Source: Oscillospiraceae bacterium (GTDB lineage: Bacteria; Bacillota; Clostridia; Oscillospirales; Acutalibacteraceae). Taken from it: a DNA stretch of 24,956 bases. The position numbers and the translations under genes were made by a program. Location of the stretch: assembly GCA_031267335.1 (NCBI GenBank), contig JAIRZH010000119.1, forward strand, positions 1 to 24,956, given 5' to 3'. The notes under the pieces are model-generated. The model had not been told where the DNA came from. It searched no databases and was given only the letters and a program-made list of their open reading frames with translations. Below are positions 7,793 to 15,585 of this stretch, in pieces. Numbering within the stretch: the first letter of the stretch is position 1; each line of letters opens with the position of its first letter.

Positions 7793-7876
7793 AATAGATT
7801 GAGTAGTAGGCTAACCATTGATTGATTAGCCGACCACTCATATCACCGTACAAACGAATCCATATACGGTGGTTTC
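7793..7876 (-). ncRNA. Group II intron domains V and VI (relic)
   Basis: On the minus strand, 7874-7840 folds like domain V of bacterial group II introns (CACCGTA paired with TACGGTG, with an inner loop), followed immediately by a domain VI-like hairpin at 7839-7801 (GAGTGG...GGCTAA paired with TTAGCC...CTACTC) and a terminal CTACTCAAT resembling intron 3' ends. I recall the usual domain V start in this class as CCGCCGTA; here it is CCACCGTA, so the catalytic triad looks altered. The reverse-transcriptase relic next to it lies on the other strand, so the intron is rearranged and surely dead. Confidence 0.55.
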
Positions 7877-7879
7877 TTA

Positions 7880-8235
7880 GTTTTCGCGACTTTTGTGGAC
7901 AACACCAGTTAGCCATGGGCATAAAACTATAAGGTATCTGTGGAACAGAGAGAATGTACAAAAAGCGTTCGCTTGTAAGAGAATACCTGAAAAAATAATG
8001 CCTAACATTACAAACTTATAGACGAACAAGAAGAGATACTACACAGAGATAACGTGAATAAGGCATTTAAAAACGCGTAAAATCAAACAAAGTAGTCGGG
8101 GATCGATTGGATTAAGTGTGAATAAACTTCTACCGTATTTTAAAGATAGCCAAGAGCAACTATTCCAATTGTCAAAAAAATTCGAATCTTTAGCTTGTTG
8201 CAGACAAGTTCTAAATTGTTTTATTCTGAATAAAA
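7880..8235 (+). pseudogene. Group II intron 5' part and reverse-transcriptase N-terminus (broken)
   Basis: From 8024 the plus strand reads LHRDNVNKAFKNA, then after a stop at 8078 ... GID near 8099, then after a one-base shift GLSVNKLLPYFKDSQEQLFQ. This matches the start of group II intron reverse transcriptase/maturases (RDNLNRAFKRVK...GIDGxxVDELLPYLK...), with at least two stops and a frameshift. The RT active-site region is absent. Sequence at 7880-8020 (GTGGAACAGAG, CGCTTGTAAGAGAATACCTG) resembles the RNA-coding part that precedes the ORF in such introns. The right end runs into the P-type ATPase gene terminus at 8238. Domains V/VI lie inverted at 7793-7876. Confidence 0.6.
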
Positions 8236-8237
8236 AA

Positions 8238-10595
8238 TTAATTTTTCTTAAATTCTTTAAAATTAAACTTTTCAAAAAAATCATAAACTATCCAAGCGAT
8301 TGGAATTAAAATTATCAAAAGCAAAACATTCAACCGATTCAAAGGTTCGATTTTTAAAAAAGATGGATAAAATGCCACTCCTATACCAAAAATTAAACTA
8401 ACGCACCAAATCATTACTTTTTTTAGAATATTTAATGGCTGAGAAATTTTGTAAACAAGAGTTATTCCGACAAAACCTGTAATTGTCATTGCAAGAAATG
8501 AATATCTTTGTATTGGAATATTAAACATAAAAATTAAAACGCAAATCAATAACATAGATACAGTCGTAAGAGCACACGGAAATGACTTTTGAATAATGTT
8601 CGCAAATAAATTTCCTTTATCTTTTATTTTTTCACGGTTTGTTTCTAAGCCTAAAATAAACGACGGTATTCCAATCGAAACTGAACCAATTAATGCTGTT
8701 TGAATAAGTATTAGAGGATACGGCGCAGGGATTAACAAAAACAAAACTGCAAGTATAAAAGAATATATAGTTTTAGCTAAAAAAAGCGAACTTGATCTTT
8801 GAATGTTGTTTATCGCTTGCCGTCCTTCTGCAACGACCTTTGGCATTGAAGCAAAATCAGAATTCATGAGTACTAAGTGGGAAATATTTCGTGTAACATC
8901 ACTTCCCGCCGCCATAGCAACGCTACAGTCTGCTTCTTTGAGCGCTAAAACATCATTAACGCCGTCTCCAACCATCGCAACGGTTTTCCCTGCGATTTTT
9001 AAAGCCTTAATAATTTCTTGTTTTTGCATAGGTGTCACGCGCCCGAAAACTGTAAAATTGGTAACAGAATCTCTTAGCATTTTAGGATTTTTAAACGTTG
9101 TTGCATCAACATATCGATGCGCGTTATTTAATCCTACTCTTTCACCTATTTTAGAAACTGTAATGGGGTTATCTCCTGATATTATTTTTATGTCAACACC
9201 TTGTTTTTTGAAAAAATTTAAAGTTCTTTTAACATTCGAACGAATTTTATCTTTAATAAGCAAAAGCGCCATTAATTGTAAGCCTCTTGGCAATTTATCT
9301 TCAATAAATTTATTTGATGATTTAGCCAAAGCAATAACACGATAATCCGAGGAATGAAGTGCGATTTTTTCTCTTATTTTCGAATATTCCTTACTAAAAA
9401 CAAACTCCGCCGCGCCCATAACAAAAGTTCCTTCAACATCAAAATGCGCACCTGACCATTTTCTTTCAGATGAAAAAGGGATTACTTTATCTGCTTTTTT
9501 AATATAAAGTTCAGGCGGGAACATTTTCTTTATAGTCTTAAAAGTTTCATTGCTATCATTTAAAACCCCTGTTAATTGTTTAAATGTTTTTTTGACGTCA
9601 GTTTTGGTAAAGCCATCTTCGAATAAAATATCTGAAATTTCAAATGTTCCTTCGGTAAGAGTTCCGGTTTTATCAAGGCAAAGAGTATCGATTCTTGCCA
9701 AAGTTTCAATACAATAAAGATCTTGTACTAAAACTTTTTTCTTAGATAATTTTATAACTCCAACTGCTAAAATCGAGCTTGTCAAAAGCACAAGTCCTTC
9801 GGGAATCATGCCCGAAAGCACTGTAGAAGTAGCTAAAATTGCGTCTTTTACGTTGCCATCGCTAACACCAAGTTGACGCATAAAAAGAAAAGCACCAATA
9901 GGAAAAATCGCAATTGAAATAAATTTAATGATTTTTTTAACTGTAGACATTATTTCAGATTTTGTTTGTTTAATTTCTTTAGATTTTTTCATAATAGAAG
10001 CTATATAATTATCATCACCTACATTTTGAACTTGCGCTATGCATTCACCGCTTACTATATAACTTCCCGAAAGTAGAGTATCTCCAATTTTTTTTAAAAC
10101 TAAATCCGGTTCACCAGTTAAAAGTGATTCATTAACTTCGCAATTTCCTTCTCTAATAATACTTTCTGCCACTATTTGAGTTCCACTTGAATAACAAATA
10201 ATATCATCTAAAACTACTTTTTGAATTTCTGTCTTACAAACTTTGCCTTCTCGAATTAAAGTTACATTATTTGAAAAAATAAGATTTAAATGTTCGATAA
10301 TCATTTTTGCGCGAATTTCTTGAAAAATCCCGATTATTGCATTGCAAATTACAACACCCATAAAAAGTAGATTTCGATAAGATCCTGTCCAAAGAATAGC
10401 GATTGCCAATATTAAATTTATAAAATTAAAAAGTGTATAAACATTATTTTTTATAATTTGACTTACAGTTCTTTTTGAATCATTTGTTTTAACGTTAGCG
10501 AATCCTTCTTCTAAACGGTTTTCTACTTGTTTATGCGTTAAGCCGAATTTAAGATTAGGTTTAAAACGTTTAATTGTTTTTTGAATATTTTCCAT
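8238..10595 (-). CDS. P-type cation-transporting ATPase, CtpE-like
   Basis: A 785-residue HAD-type P-ATPase. Conserved elements are in order: TGEP actuator loop at residues 160-163, the ion-binding helix motif IPEGL at 264-268, the phosphorylated Asp308 in DKTGT, a nucleotide-binding region with FSSERKWSG, and the hinge GDGVND at 543-548. IPEGL instead of CPC or the P5 motif excludes the heavy-metal class; the short form with few N-terminal additions resembles the CtpE/calcium-type ATPases widespread in Firmicutes and Actinobacteria. About ten membrane spans are apparent. The likely substrate is Ca2+ or another divalent cation, but the ion is not proven by sequence. GAGGT eight bases before the ATG supports the start. 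It is transcribed alone and convergently with the unknown gene at 6859. All catalytic residues are present. Confidence 0.9.
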   Translation of the reverse strand: MENIQKTIKRFKPNLKFGLTHKQVENRLEEGFANVKTNDSKRTVSQIIKNNVYTLFNFINLILAIAILWTGSYRNLLFMGVVICNAIIGIFQEIRAKMIIEHLNLIFSNNVTLIREGKVCKTEIQKVVLDDIICYSSGTQIVAESIIREGNCEVNESLLTGEPDLVLKKIGDTLLSGSYIVSGECIAQVQNVGDDNYIASIMKKSKEIKQTKSEIMSTVKKIIKFISIAIFPIGAFLFMRQLGVSDGNVKDAILATSTVLSGMIPEGLVLLTSSILAVGVIKLSKKKVLVQDLYCIETLARIDTLCLDKTGTLTEGTFEISDILFEDGFTKTDVKKTFKQLTGVLNDSNETFKTIKKMFPPELYIKKADKVIPFSSERKWSGAHFDVEGTFVMGAAEFVFSKEYSKIREKIALHSSDYRVIALAKSSNKFIEDKLPRGLQLMALLLIKDKIRSNVKRTLNFFKKQGVDIKIISGDNPITVSKIGERVGLNNAHRYVDATTFKNPKMLRDSVTNFTVFGRVTPMQKQEIIKALKIAGKTVAMVGDGVNDVLALKEADCSVAMAAGSDVTRNISHLVLMNSDFASMPKVVAEGRQAINNIQRSSSLFLAKTIYSFILAVLFLLIPAPYPLILIQTALIGSVSIGIPSFILGLETNREKIKDKGNLFANIIQKSFPCALTTVSMLLICVLIFMFNIPIQRYSFLAMTITGFVGITLVYKISQPLNILKKVMIWCVSLIFGIGVAFYPSFLKIEPLNRLNVLLLIILIPIAWIVYDFFEKFNFKEFKKN

Positions 10596-10771
10596 TTCGT
10601 TACCTCATAAAAATTTTAATCAAAATCTGTTTATATAATTGTACCAAATTATTTCACAAAAATTGATTAAACTTTAGGATTCATAAATTACTAAAATTAA
10701 ATTAAACTTTCAATCAGACCAATTAAGACTCGTTCGGCCGTCCAATCATATCCCGGCATTTTGATTTGTAT

Positions 10772-10933
10772 TAGAATTTGTTCTCATCAAACCAAAATAT
10801 AAGTTTTTAAGTAATTTTTTGGCATATTTTTGTTTATTTTCCTTAGCGCCAGTTAACCAGCACCAAAATCACCGAAACATGCCTAAAAATTACCTAAAAA
10901 TTTATATTTTGGTTTGATGAGAACAAATTTCTA
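10772..10933. mobile_element. Foldback element, family B copy 2
   Basis: A 162-bp palindrome. TAGAATTTGTTCTCATCAAA at the left and its complement at the right end (TTTGATGAGAACAAATTTCTA, one base longer) extend inward through ACCAAAATATAA for about 40 bp with few mismatches; a GCCAGTTAACCAGC palindrome marks the centre. It is the best-preserved member of its family. No reading frame. Confidence 0.85.
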
Positions 10934-10948
10934 TAAATTTAGACTTCT

Positions 10949-11118
10949 TTTTTAATTTCCATGTGCCAAGTTTAATTCCTCCGTCTTCAGACGGATAGCT
11001 TTAACTCGTTTTCGCTCTTTTTGATTTTTACTTTATCTAAATTTGTTTATTTCCTTACGTACTTTAGCCGCCTTTAGGCGGTAACAAATCTTTTGTCTTT
11101 GGGCGAGAGTGGTTTAAA
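10949..11118 (+). repeat. Three-hairpin dispersed repeat, copy 2
   Basis: Inverted, nearly identical copy of 155-320. Hairpins are at 10980-10995 (TCCGTC-TTCA-GACGGA), 11068-11081 (CCGCC-TTTA-GGCGG) and 11090-11109. In the last, three of eight pairs are G-T on this strand (T92-G107, T94-G105, T96-G103 counting from 11000), where copy 1 has Watson-Crick pairs. Such changes keep a stem only in RNA made from this strand; the other strand would have A-C mismatches. It abuts family B copy 2. Confidence 0.72.
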
Positions 11119-11378
11119 TCGCCGAATTTTATATAAAATTATTTCGGCATATGTTATAAATACTCTAAAATAATTTTGAAAAACTAAGTTTTCCAAAGAA
11201 TTTAAAAAAATCTAATTGCTCAAATATTTAGTTTTAGATTTAATTGCCTGGAAAATCACCAATAATCTTAAGAGCTACGATAAAACTCTTTATAAAATAC
11301 ACAATAAAATCGAACGATTTCCAGCGAATTCACGGATTAATTGCATATTTTAAAACAAAAAATGTTGAGCTTAAAAAA
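11119..11378. other. AT-rich spacer, possible worn coding remnant
   Basis: No gene is supported. A plus-strand stretch near 11238-11351 reads DLIAWKITNNLKSYDKTLYK and on to a stop at the end of NSRINCIF, and could be worn transposase or other gene debris, but I cannot assign a family. The remainder is simple AT-rich sequence. Confidence 0.25.
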
Positions 11379-11656
11379 TAGACTTCTTTCAAAAACTCCA
11401 TTGAAACACTTTGATTTTTTAAAGTCTCTCAAAGTATATCCATATATACCAGCGTCGCTTTTTATAAAATCCAGTGGTTTAAAACCTGTATTCAATAAGC
11501 ATTAAGCACAGCTTTTTGATGATTTTTGGCATTTTTCGTTTATTTTTCTAAGCTTGGGGCCAACCTAACAGAATGAAATGTACTAAAAATGTTCAAAAAA
11601 TATCAAAAATTCGCATCCTTAGCTTGTTAAAAACAGGTTTTTAAAAAAGAAGTCTA
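11379..11656. mobile_element. IS5-type ends enclosing a nested palindrome
   Basis: TAGACTTCTTTC at 11379-11390 and its inverted counterpart (AAAGAAGTCTA, ending 11656) bound 278 bp. The same terminal sequence occurs at 10940, 13877 and, as TAGACCTCTTCGAAA, beside the IS5-family transposase relic at 20554, so these are probably ends of a non-autonomous IS5-family derivative. A second palindrome (11481-11641) lies inside it. Confidence 0.4.
11481..11641. mobile_element. Foldback element, family B-like copy 3
   Basis: Arms AAAACCTGTATTCAATAAGC (left) and the complement of GCTTGTTAAAAACAGGTTTT (right) pair imperfectly over about 50 bp. The interior (TTTTTGGCATTTTTCGTTTA, then CTAAGC...GCCAACC) resembles the interior of the copy at 10772-10933, so they belong to one wider family with diverged ends. 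Confidence 0.55.
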
Positions 11657-11769
11657 AAATAATTCCAAATTTCTAACATTTTATTAATTATTTTTGAAAA
11701 CATTATCAAAAAATATTAAAAATTGTTCATTTAAGGAAAGTTTAAATTTCGCAAAATTTCAATATCACT

Positions 11770-12090
11770 TTAAAATATGTGCAATATTTTTTCTGTTATA
11801 AATACAGCAGCAGTTGCCGAAAGCGAAATAACTAACAGCCCTTGATTCATTAAACCTAAAATTATTATAACACAAACACCGATAATAGCTGAAAAAACGG
11901 AAGAAGTTGAATTGAAAACTCCCGGGATTACCATTGCTGTTAATACAGCATACGGTATATAGTATAAAAAAGAACTCAAAAATTTATTTTTAATTTTTTC
12001 TTTTAAGAAGACAAGCGGAATCATTTTCATAAAATATTGGAGTATACCGATTAAAAAAATTATTATTATTAACGAATTATTGCTCAGCAT
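11770..12090 (-). CDS. azlD: Branched-chain amino-acid transport protein, small subunit
   Basis: A 106-residue protein with about three to four hydrophobic segments. It is the small partner of AzlC in AzlCD-type exporters of branched-chain amino acids (LIV-E family); the two make the membrane transporter together. The family's IPLVFLKEKIKNKFLSSFLYYIPYAVLTAMVIPGVF region is well preserved, notably the L-x-YIPYAVL core. The ATG overlaps the azlC stop by one base (TAATG) and a GGAGGT ribosome site lies inside the end of azlC, so translation of the two is coupled. Length is normal for AzlD. Confidence 0.9.
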   Translation of the reverse strand: MLSNNSLIIIIFLIGILQYFMKMIPLVFLKEKIKNKFLSSFLYYIPYAVLTAMVIPGVFNSTSSVFSAIIGVCVIIILGLMNQGLLVISLSATAAVFITEKILHIF

Positions 12091-12821
12091 TAATTTACCT
12101 CCTTATTTGAATCATCATTATTTACAGGGAACATTATAGCTCCTGCGAGTGCTGTCACTACTGAACAAATTATCATCGACCAGCCGGCACCGATAAAATT
12201 TTTCACAAATGGGTTTATATTTAACAAAATATTAATTCCAGCAGCAAGCGCAACTACAATAGCTATTGATTTTGATTTTCTACTCGGCGGAATTACTAAA
12301 GCTAAAAGCATAGCAGGCATGGTTATGCCGAACGCAGAGCCTGCTGCTGGAGGCAAGGCACTAGAAAATACAAGCCCTAAAATTATTCCTAATGACCATG
12401 CTATATATGGTGCAGTAGCAAGCCCGAACAAATACGATGCTCCCAAATTACCTTGTTGTTGCATAGCGACTGCGAAAATCTCATCTGTATTAAATGGTGC
12501 GAAAGCCATGCGGCTAAGTACGCTCATTTTAGGATCAAGTTTTTGAGACATCGAAACAGACAATAATATGTACCTGCAATTAACTATAAAAAAAGTTAAC
12601 AAATAGGTAAATACAATGGTTTCACCGCCAGAAATAAGATTCAAAATTGCAGCTTGTGCAGTCCCGGAATACATTGTAAGTGACATAAAAATAGAATTTC
12701 CAAACTTCAAGCCTGCACTTATGGCTGCTATTCCTATCGCAAGAGCTAATGGCAAATAACCAAAAGCTATAGGTAAACCGTCTTTAAAACCTCTTTTATA
12801 CAACGCCGATGAACTATTCAT
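12090..12821 (-). CDS. azlC: Branched-chain amino-acid permease, large subunit
   Basis: A 243-residue AzlC family permease (LIV-E exporter). It opens with the family's GFKDGLPIAFGYLPLALAIG segment and keeps the MSLTMYSGTAQAAIL motif, the NCRYILLSVSMSQKL loop and FNTDEIFAVA after the third span; about seven to eight membrane segments are visible. The ATG at 12821 is preferred to a TTG one codon earlier because GGAG sits eight bases before it. It forms a two-gene operon with azlD by one-base overlap. In free-living bacteria AzlCD exports excess branched-chain amino acids or analogues. In a host-restricted cell the retained direction and purpose are unclear. It appears intact. Confidence 0.93.
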   Translation of the reverse strand: MNSSSALYKRGFKDGLPIAFGYLPLALAIGIAAISAGLKFGNSIFMSLTMYSGTAQAAILNLISGGETIVFTYLLTFFIVNCRYILLSVSMSQKLDPKMSVLSRMAFAPFNTDEIFAVAMQQQGNLGASYLFGLATAPYIAWSLGIILGLVFSSALPPAAGSAFGITMPAMLLALVIPPSRKSKSIAIVVALAAGINILLNINPFVKNFIGAGWSMIICSVVTALAGAIMFPVNNDDSNKEVN

Positions 12822-12936
12822 CAAAATTTCTCCTTATAAAAAATATTATAAAAATAATTACTCAAAGATCATATTATCTTATAAATAATATACTTTCAGT
12901 AGAATAATAAATATAAAAATTCTGCTAAAATATTAC

Positions 12937-13389
12937 TTAAATAATGTTTTCCGACACATTTACGAAAATTTTTGCCGAAATATCGCTAAAAAATTTAACT
13001 TGGCATTCGTAAACTCCAAAATGTCTTATTTCATTTTCGATATAAATTTTATGTTTGTCAATATCAATATCAAATTTTTCTTTAATAGCTTTTCCAATAT
13101 CCATGTTTGTAATCGAACCATACAATTTGCCTGTTTCGCCTGCTTTGGCACTAATATCAACAGTATGGCCATCTATCTTTTGAACAACTTCTGCAGCATT
13201 TTGTTGTTCGAGTTCATATCGCCGCTTTGAAGCTATGATTTTATTTTTTACATCTTTGATCACCTGTGGCGTAGCTCTTTTGGCTAATTTTCTGGGAAAA
13301 AGATAATTTCTAAAATAACCATCAGCAACATTTAAGATATCACCAGTTTTTCCTAGCTTTTCTACATCAAACATAAGAATTATTTCCAT
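12937..13389 (-). CDS. rplI: 50S ribosomal protein L9
   Basis: A 150-residue L9 protein, which binds 23S rRNA and helps keep the reading frame on crowded messages. The N-terminal domain carries the family signature: VEKLGKTGDILNVADGYF, then RNYLFPRKLAKRAT; a long connecting helix (NKIIASKRRYELEQQNAAEV) and the C-terminal RNA-binding domain (GETGKLYGSIT, then IENEIRHFGVYEC) follow. The start is the ATG at 13389, with AAGGAG eight bases before it; an open frame extends seven codons upstream but has no ribosome site. The gene stands apart from the rpsF-ssb-rpsR or dnaB neighbours it often has elsewhere, a sign of genome rearrangement. Confidence 0.95.
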   Translation of the reverse strand: MEIILMFDVEKLGKTGDILNVADGYFRNYLFPRKLAKRATPQVIKDVKNKIIASKRRYELEQQNAAEVVQKIDGHTVDISAKAGETGKLYGSITNMDIGKAIKEKFDIDIDKHKIYIENEIRHFGVYECQVKFFSDISAKIFVNVSENII

Positions 13390-13431
13390 TTTTCTCCTTA
13401 ATTTAAACAAGATTCAAAAACATCCTTGGTA

Positions 13432-13460
13432 ATTCTAAAATATTTTATTAATAAAATCAA
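13432..13460 (-). promoter_or_regulatory. Promoter of rplI
   Basis: On the minus strand TTGATT (13460-13455), exactly 17 bases, then TAGAAT (13437-13432). The -10 hexamer is about 43 bases upstream of the L9 start codon. A good sigma-A type match by eye. Confidence 0.55.
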
Positions 13461-13575
13461 TATTTTTAATTTGCTACAATATAAATTTGTTTATGAATAA
13501 AAAAAGTTAAACTAAAAATTAAATTGAAAGAAAAACTAAATTAAAATAAAAATATCGGTAGTAAAGGCGGTAAAA

Positions 13576-13665
13576 ATGTTAATAAATATACTCATTCAAA
13601 ATGAAATTCTGGATTTATTGAAATCTGAAAATCATCATTTAATTACGATTTTGCTTGAGCTTTGA
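13576..13665 (+). CDS. Possible 29-residue peptide
   Basis: ATG preceded by AAAGGCGG encodes a leucine/isoleucine-rich peptide (MLINILIQNEILDLLK...). A terminator-like hairpin lies 71 bp downstream (13736-13773) on the same strand, so a short transcript is conceivable. There is no family match, and it may be chance or a gene remnant. The rest of 13411-13914 shows nothing firm except an IS5-like end at 13877-13888. Confidence 0.2.
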   Translation: MLINILIQNEILDLLKSENHHLITILLEL

Positions 13666-13735
13666 ATAAATTTAATTCTAATTTCGATCTCGAAGTTTGA
13701 ATTCGAACGAGTATATTTTGTTTGTTCTTTAATTT

Positions 13736-13773
13736 CCTGGCGAAAAATTATTAAAGTTCATCGCTAGGTTTTT
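13736..13773 (+). terminator. Terminator-like hairpin
   Basis: CCTGGCGA (13736-13743) pairs over 8 bp with TCGCTAGG (13761-13768), including one G-T pair, and is followed at once by five T residues. The loop is 17 bases, long for an intrinsic terminator. It faces plus, where only a tiny open frame (13576) lies upstream. Confidence 0.35.
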
Positions 13774-13914
13774 CGGGATAGGCTCTAAGTTATTTTCGAA
13801 TTTTTCTTTTAATCAGCTATATCTTTCAGAATTAGCAAAATCTTCAACTTCATAATTCGAGCAGTTTTTTATGTATTAGACTTCTTTCAAATTTATTTAA
13901 AAATTGCTTTAAGT

Positions 13915-15003
13915 CTATCTTTTTTGCCAACCGATCTGTTTAAAAATTGCTGTAAGCCTATTACTATAATTTCCAGTTTTCAAATTTTTTATTATATCCG
14001 AAATTTGTTTTATTGATATTCCTGTCTCTTTGATTTTACTTTTATTATTTTCAAAATCTTCTTCACATTTATCAAACAAATAACTAACACCTTTAATTGA
14101 ATGAAGTTTGCGTGAACTGTCTGCGTAGTATATTCCTGGGTCATGATTATCTAATAATTCACGCAACTTTAAACGTCTTATGTTATCTTTTCCTTTGTAA
14201 TTTATCTTTTTTTGTTTACCATCAATTTTTTCCGTTCTGCTCATCATAGCTTCATGTTCGTCTAATTGAAGAATACAAATATCTTTTTTTGGATCAAACT
14301 TAAAGTTATTATAAGGAGTAAAACCAAAATTTCCTAAGTTATTTCTGCCAAAAAGTGAATATACATAAATTTTTTTTATATCGGTACGATCTTCTTCAAG
14401 GTCATCATTTAAAAAACTATCGCCTACACCCGCCACACTTGTTCCCCCGGAAGAATTCCTGCCCCCGGGCACTGGATCTAATAGGATGCTTTTATAATTT
14501 ACTGTTCTAAAAAGTTTTTCGATAATTCCTTTTGCCTTAAGGAGTTTTAAAAAGTAAACAGAAAGAATGCCTCCCCTTGAATGTCCTTTTAATATAACTT
14601 CTACTGTAGAATTTTCTTTGATATTTCTGAAAGATTCTGTTAAAATATTTTCGAGTTTTTTTTCGATAAATTTGCCTAGCTCTGCCTTTATTACATTGAC
14701 TTCCGGCAGGTCTCTGATTGTGTCTCCGAATATGTTTGCGAAAAAGTTTTTTAAAAAGCCTACAGTGTTCAAAGCCGTTGGGCCACCAAAATAAAAAGTT
14801 ATATTATTTTTATTTTCGTTTTTGAAAATTTTCCAACTATCTTTTTTCCATACACACTCACCATAAATTTCTGATTTTTGGTCAATTCTAATTTTCTTTA
14901 CAAATTCTTTAATCTTTTCCCTGCTCGTACCATTTTTCGGCCACGAAAAATGTGTACTACCTGCAAAATCAAATTTAATAGTATAATCCGCTATAATTAA
15001 CAC
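13915..15003 (-). CDS. Lipase-like alpha/beta hydrolase, candidate host-directed effector
   Basis: A 362-residue protein with a lipase-type nucleophile elbow, GHSRGG at residues 140-145 (Ser142), preceded by the hydrophobic strand VEVILK. An Asp in LLDPVPGG (about residue 177) and His in the DEHE segment are candidate triad members. FYFGGPTALNTVG near residue 70-82 resembles the N-terminal loop of secreted bacterial lipase-like proteins. I do not recognise a named family; the GxSRGG elbow recalls phospholipase-type effectors. No signal peptide is seen, so secretion would need a dedicated system. The start is unclear: the open frame begins with GTG (15003) that lies within AGAGGTG itself, and no ATG follows near the N-terminus; ATT or ATA just downstream would be better spaced. 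A 27-bp inverted repeat lies directly upstream. Confidence 0.65.
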   Translation of the reverse strand: MLIIADYTIKFDFAGSTHFSWPKNGTSREKIKEFVKKIRIDQKSEIYGECVWKKDSWKIFKNENKNNITFYFGGPTALNTVGFLKNFFANIFGDTIRDLPEVNVIKAELGKFIEKKLENILTESFRNIKENSTVEVILKGHSRGGILSVYFLKLLKAKGIIEKLFRTVNYKSILLDPVPGGRNSSGGTSVAGVGDSFLNDDLEEDRTDIKKIYVYSLFGRNNLGNFGFTPYNNFKFDPKKDICILQLDEHEAMMSRTEKIDGKQKKINYKGKDNIRRLKLRELLDNHDPGIYYADSSRKLHSIKGVSYLFDKCEEDFENNKSKIKETGISIKQISDIIKNLKTGNYSNRLTAIFKQIGWQKR

Positions 15004-15058
15004 CTCTTAAAAACAATTGTCGTGCTGCTGCCGATTCAATTACAATATATTTTGTAAA

Positions 15059-15173
15059 AGCTATGATGTTTGAAAAAAAGTTTATATAATGAATTAAAAT
15101 AAAAACATGTACAGATTATATCGCAAAAAAAGCATGTGGTGTAACTTATAAACTTTTTTCAAACATCATAGCT
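15059..15173. mobile_element. Palindromic element upstream of the lipase-like gene
   Basis: The 28 bases at 15059-15086 (AGCTATGATGTTTG...) and the 27 at 15147-15173 (...CAAACATCATAGCT) are inverted repeats that differ only by one T in a homopolymer run. They enclose 60 bp. This is the most perfect inverted repeat in the window and therefore looks young, or selected. No other copy is seen here. It could be a MITE or a very stable leader hairpin. 15180-15426 is AT-rich with nothing recognised. Confidence 0.75.
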
Positions 15174-15426
15174 ATAAAACCGAAATTTTTTCATAAATTT
15201 TATTAGAAAATTCATTATTATCATTCACTTTTTCAAAAATTTTCAGAATTGAGCTATATATTGAAATTATTTAATTTTGGCGCTTCGGACCTGAAATTTT
15301 TTAATTCAAAACTTTAGAACTTGCTTATATAATCGTTCCGCATTTTTATTGTAAATATTCTAGATTCTAAAAAAAACATCAGCATTTTTATCGATTAGAA
15401 AAAACAGTTTATGAAATTTCGGTTCA

Positions 15427-15585
15427 GGGCCTGTTCCCACTATTTGAAATGACAAAATTTCGAGTAATTTTTAGGTTAAATAAGGAAAATTTTTTCACAA
15501 TACTTACGTATTGTGAAAAAATTTAACATAGTACAAATCAAAAAGTACCGAAATATGGTCATTAAACGGTAGTGGAAACAAGCCC
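15427..15585 (-). mobile_element. Foldback (MITE-like) element, family A copy 2
   Basis: Inverted relative to copy 1; ends GGGCCTGTTCCCACTA and TAGTGGAAACAAGCCC. The central stem is CACAATAC/GTATTGTG, where copy 1 has TACAATAC/GTATTGTA: both sides of one pair changed together. It has cut an ISAs1-type transposase frame whose N-terminal part remains at 15586-15696. Confidence 0.88.

Noticed and set aside
7773..7961. Minus-strand open frame of 62 codons resembling a transposase tail
   Set aside because: The sequence is explained better as group II intron RNA (domains V and VI) than as protein.
8803..9345. Plus-strand open frame of 180 codons
   Set aside because: It lies wholly antisense to the well-conserved catalytic part of the P-type ATPase and has no ribosome site or recognisable domain.
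12822..12824. TTG start for azlC one codon before the ATG
   Set aside because: The adjacent ATG at 12821 has the same ribosome site at a standard distance and is the more likely initiator.
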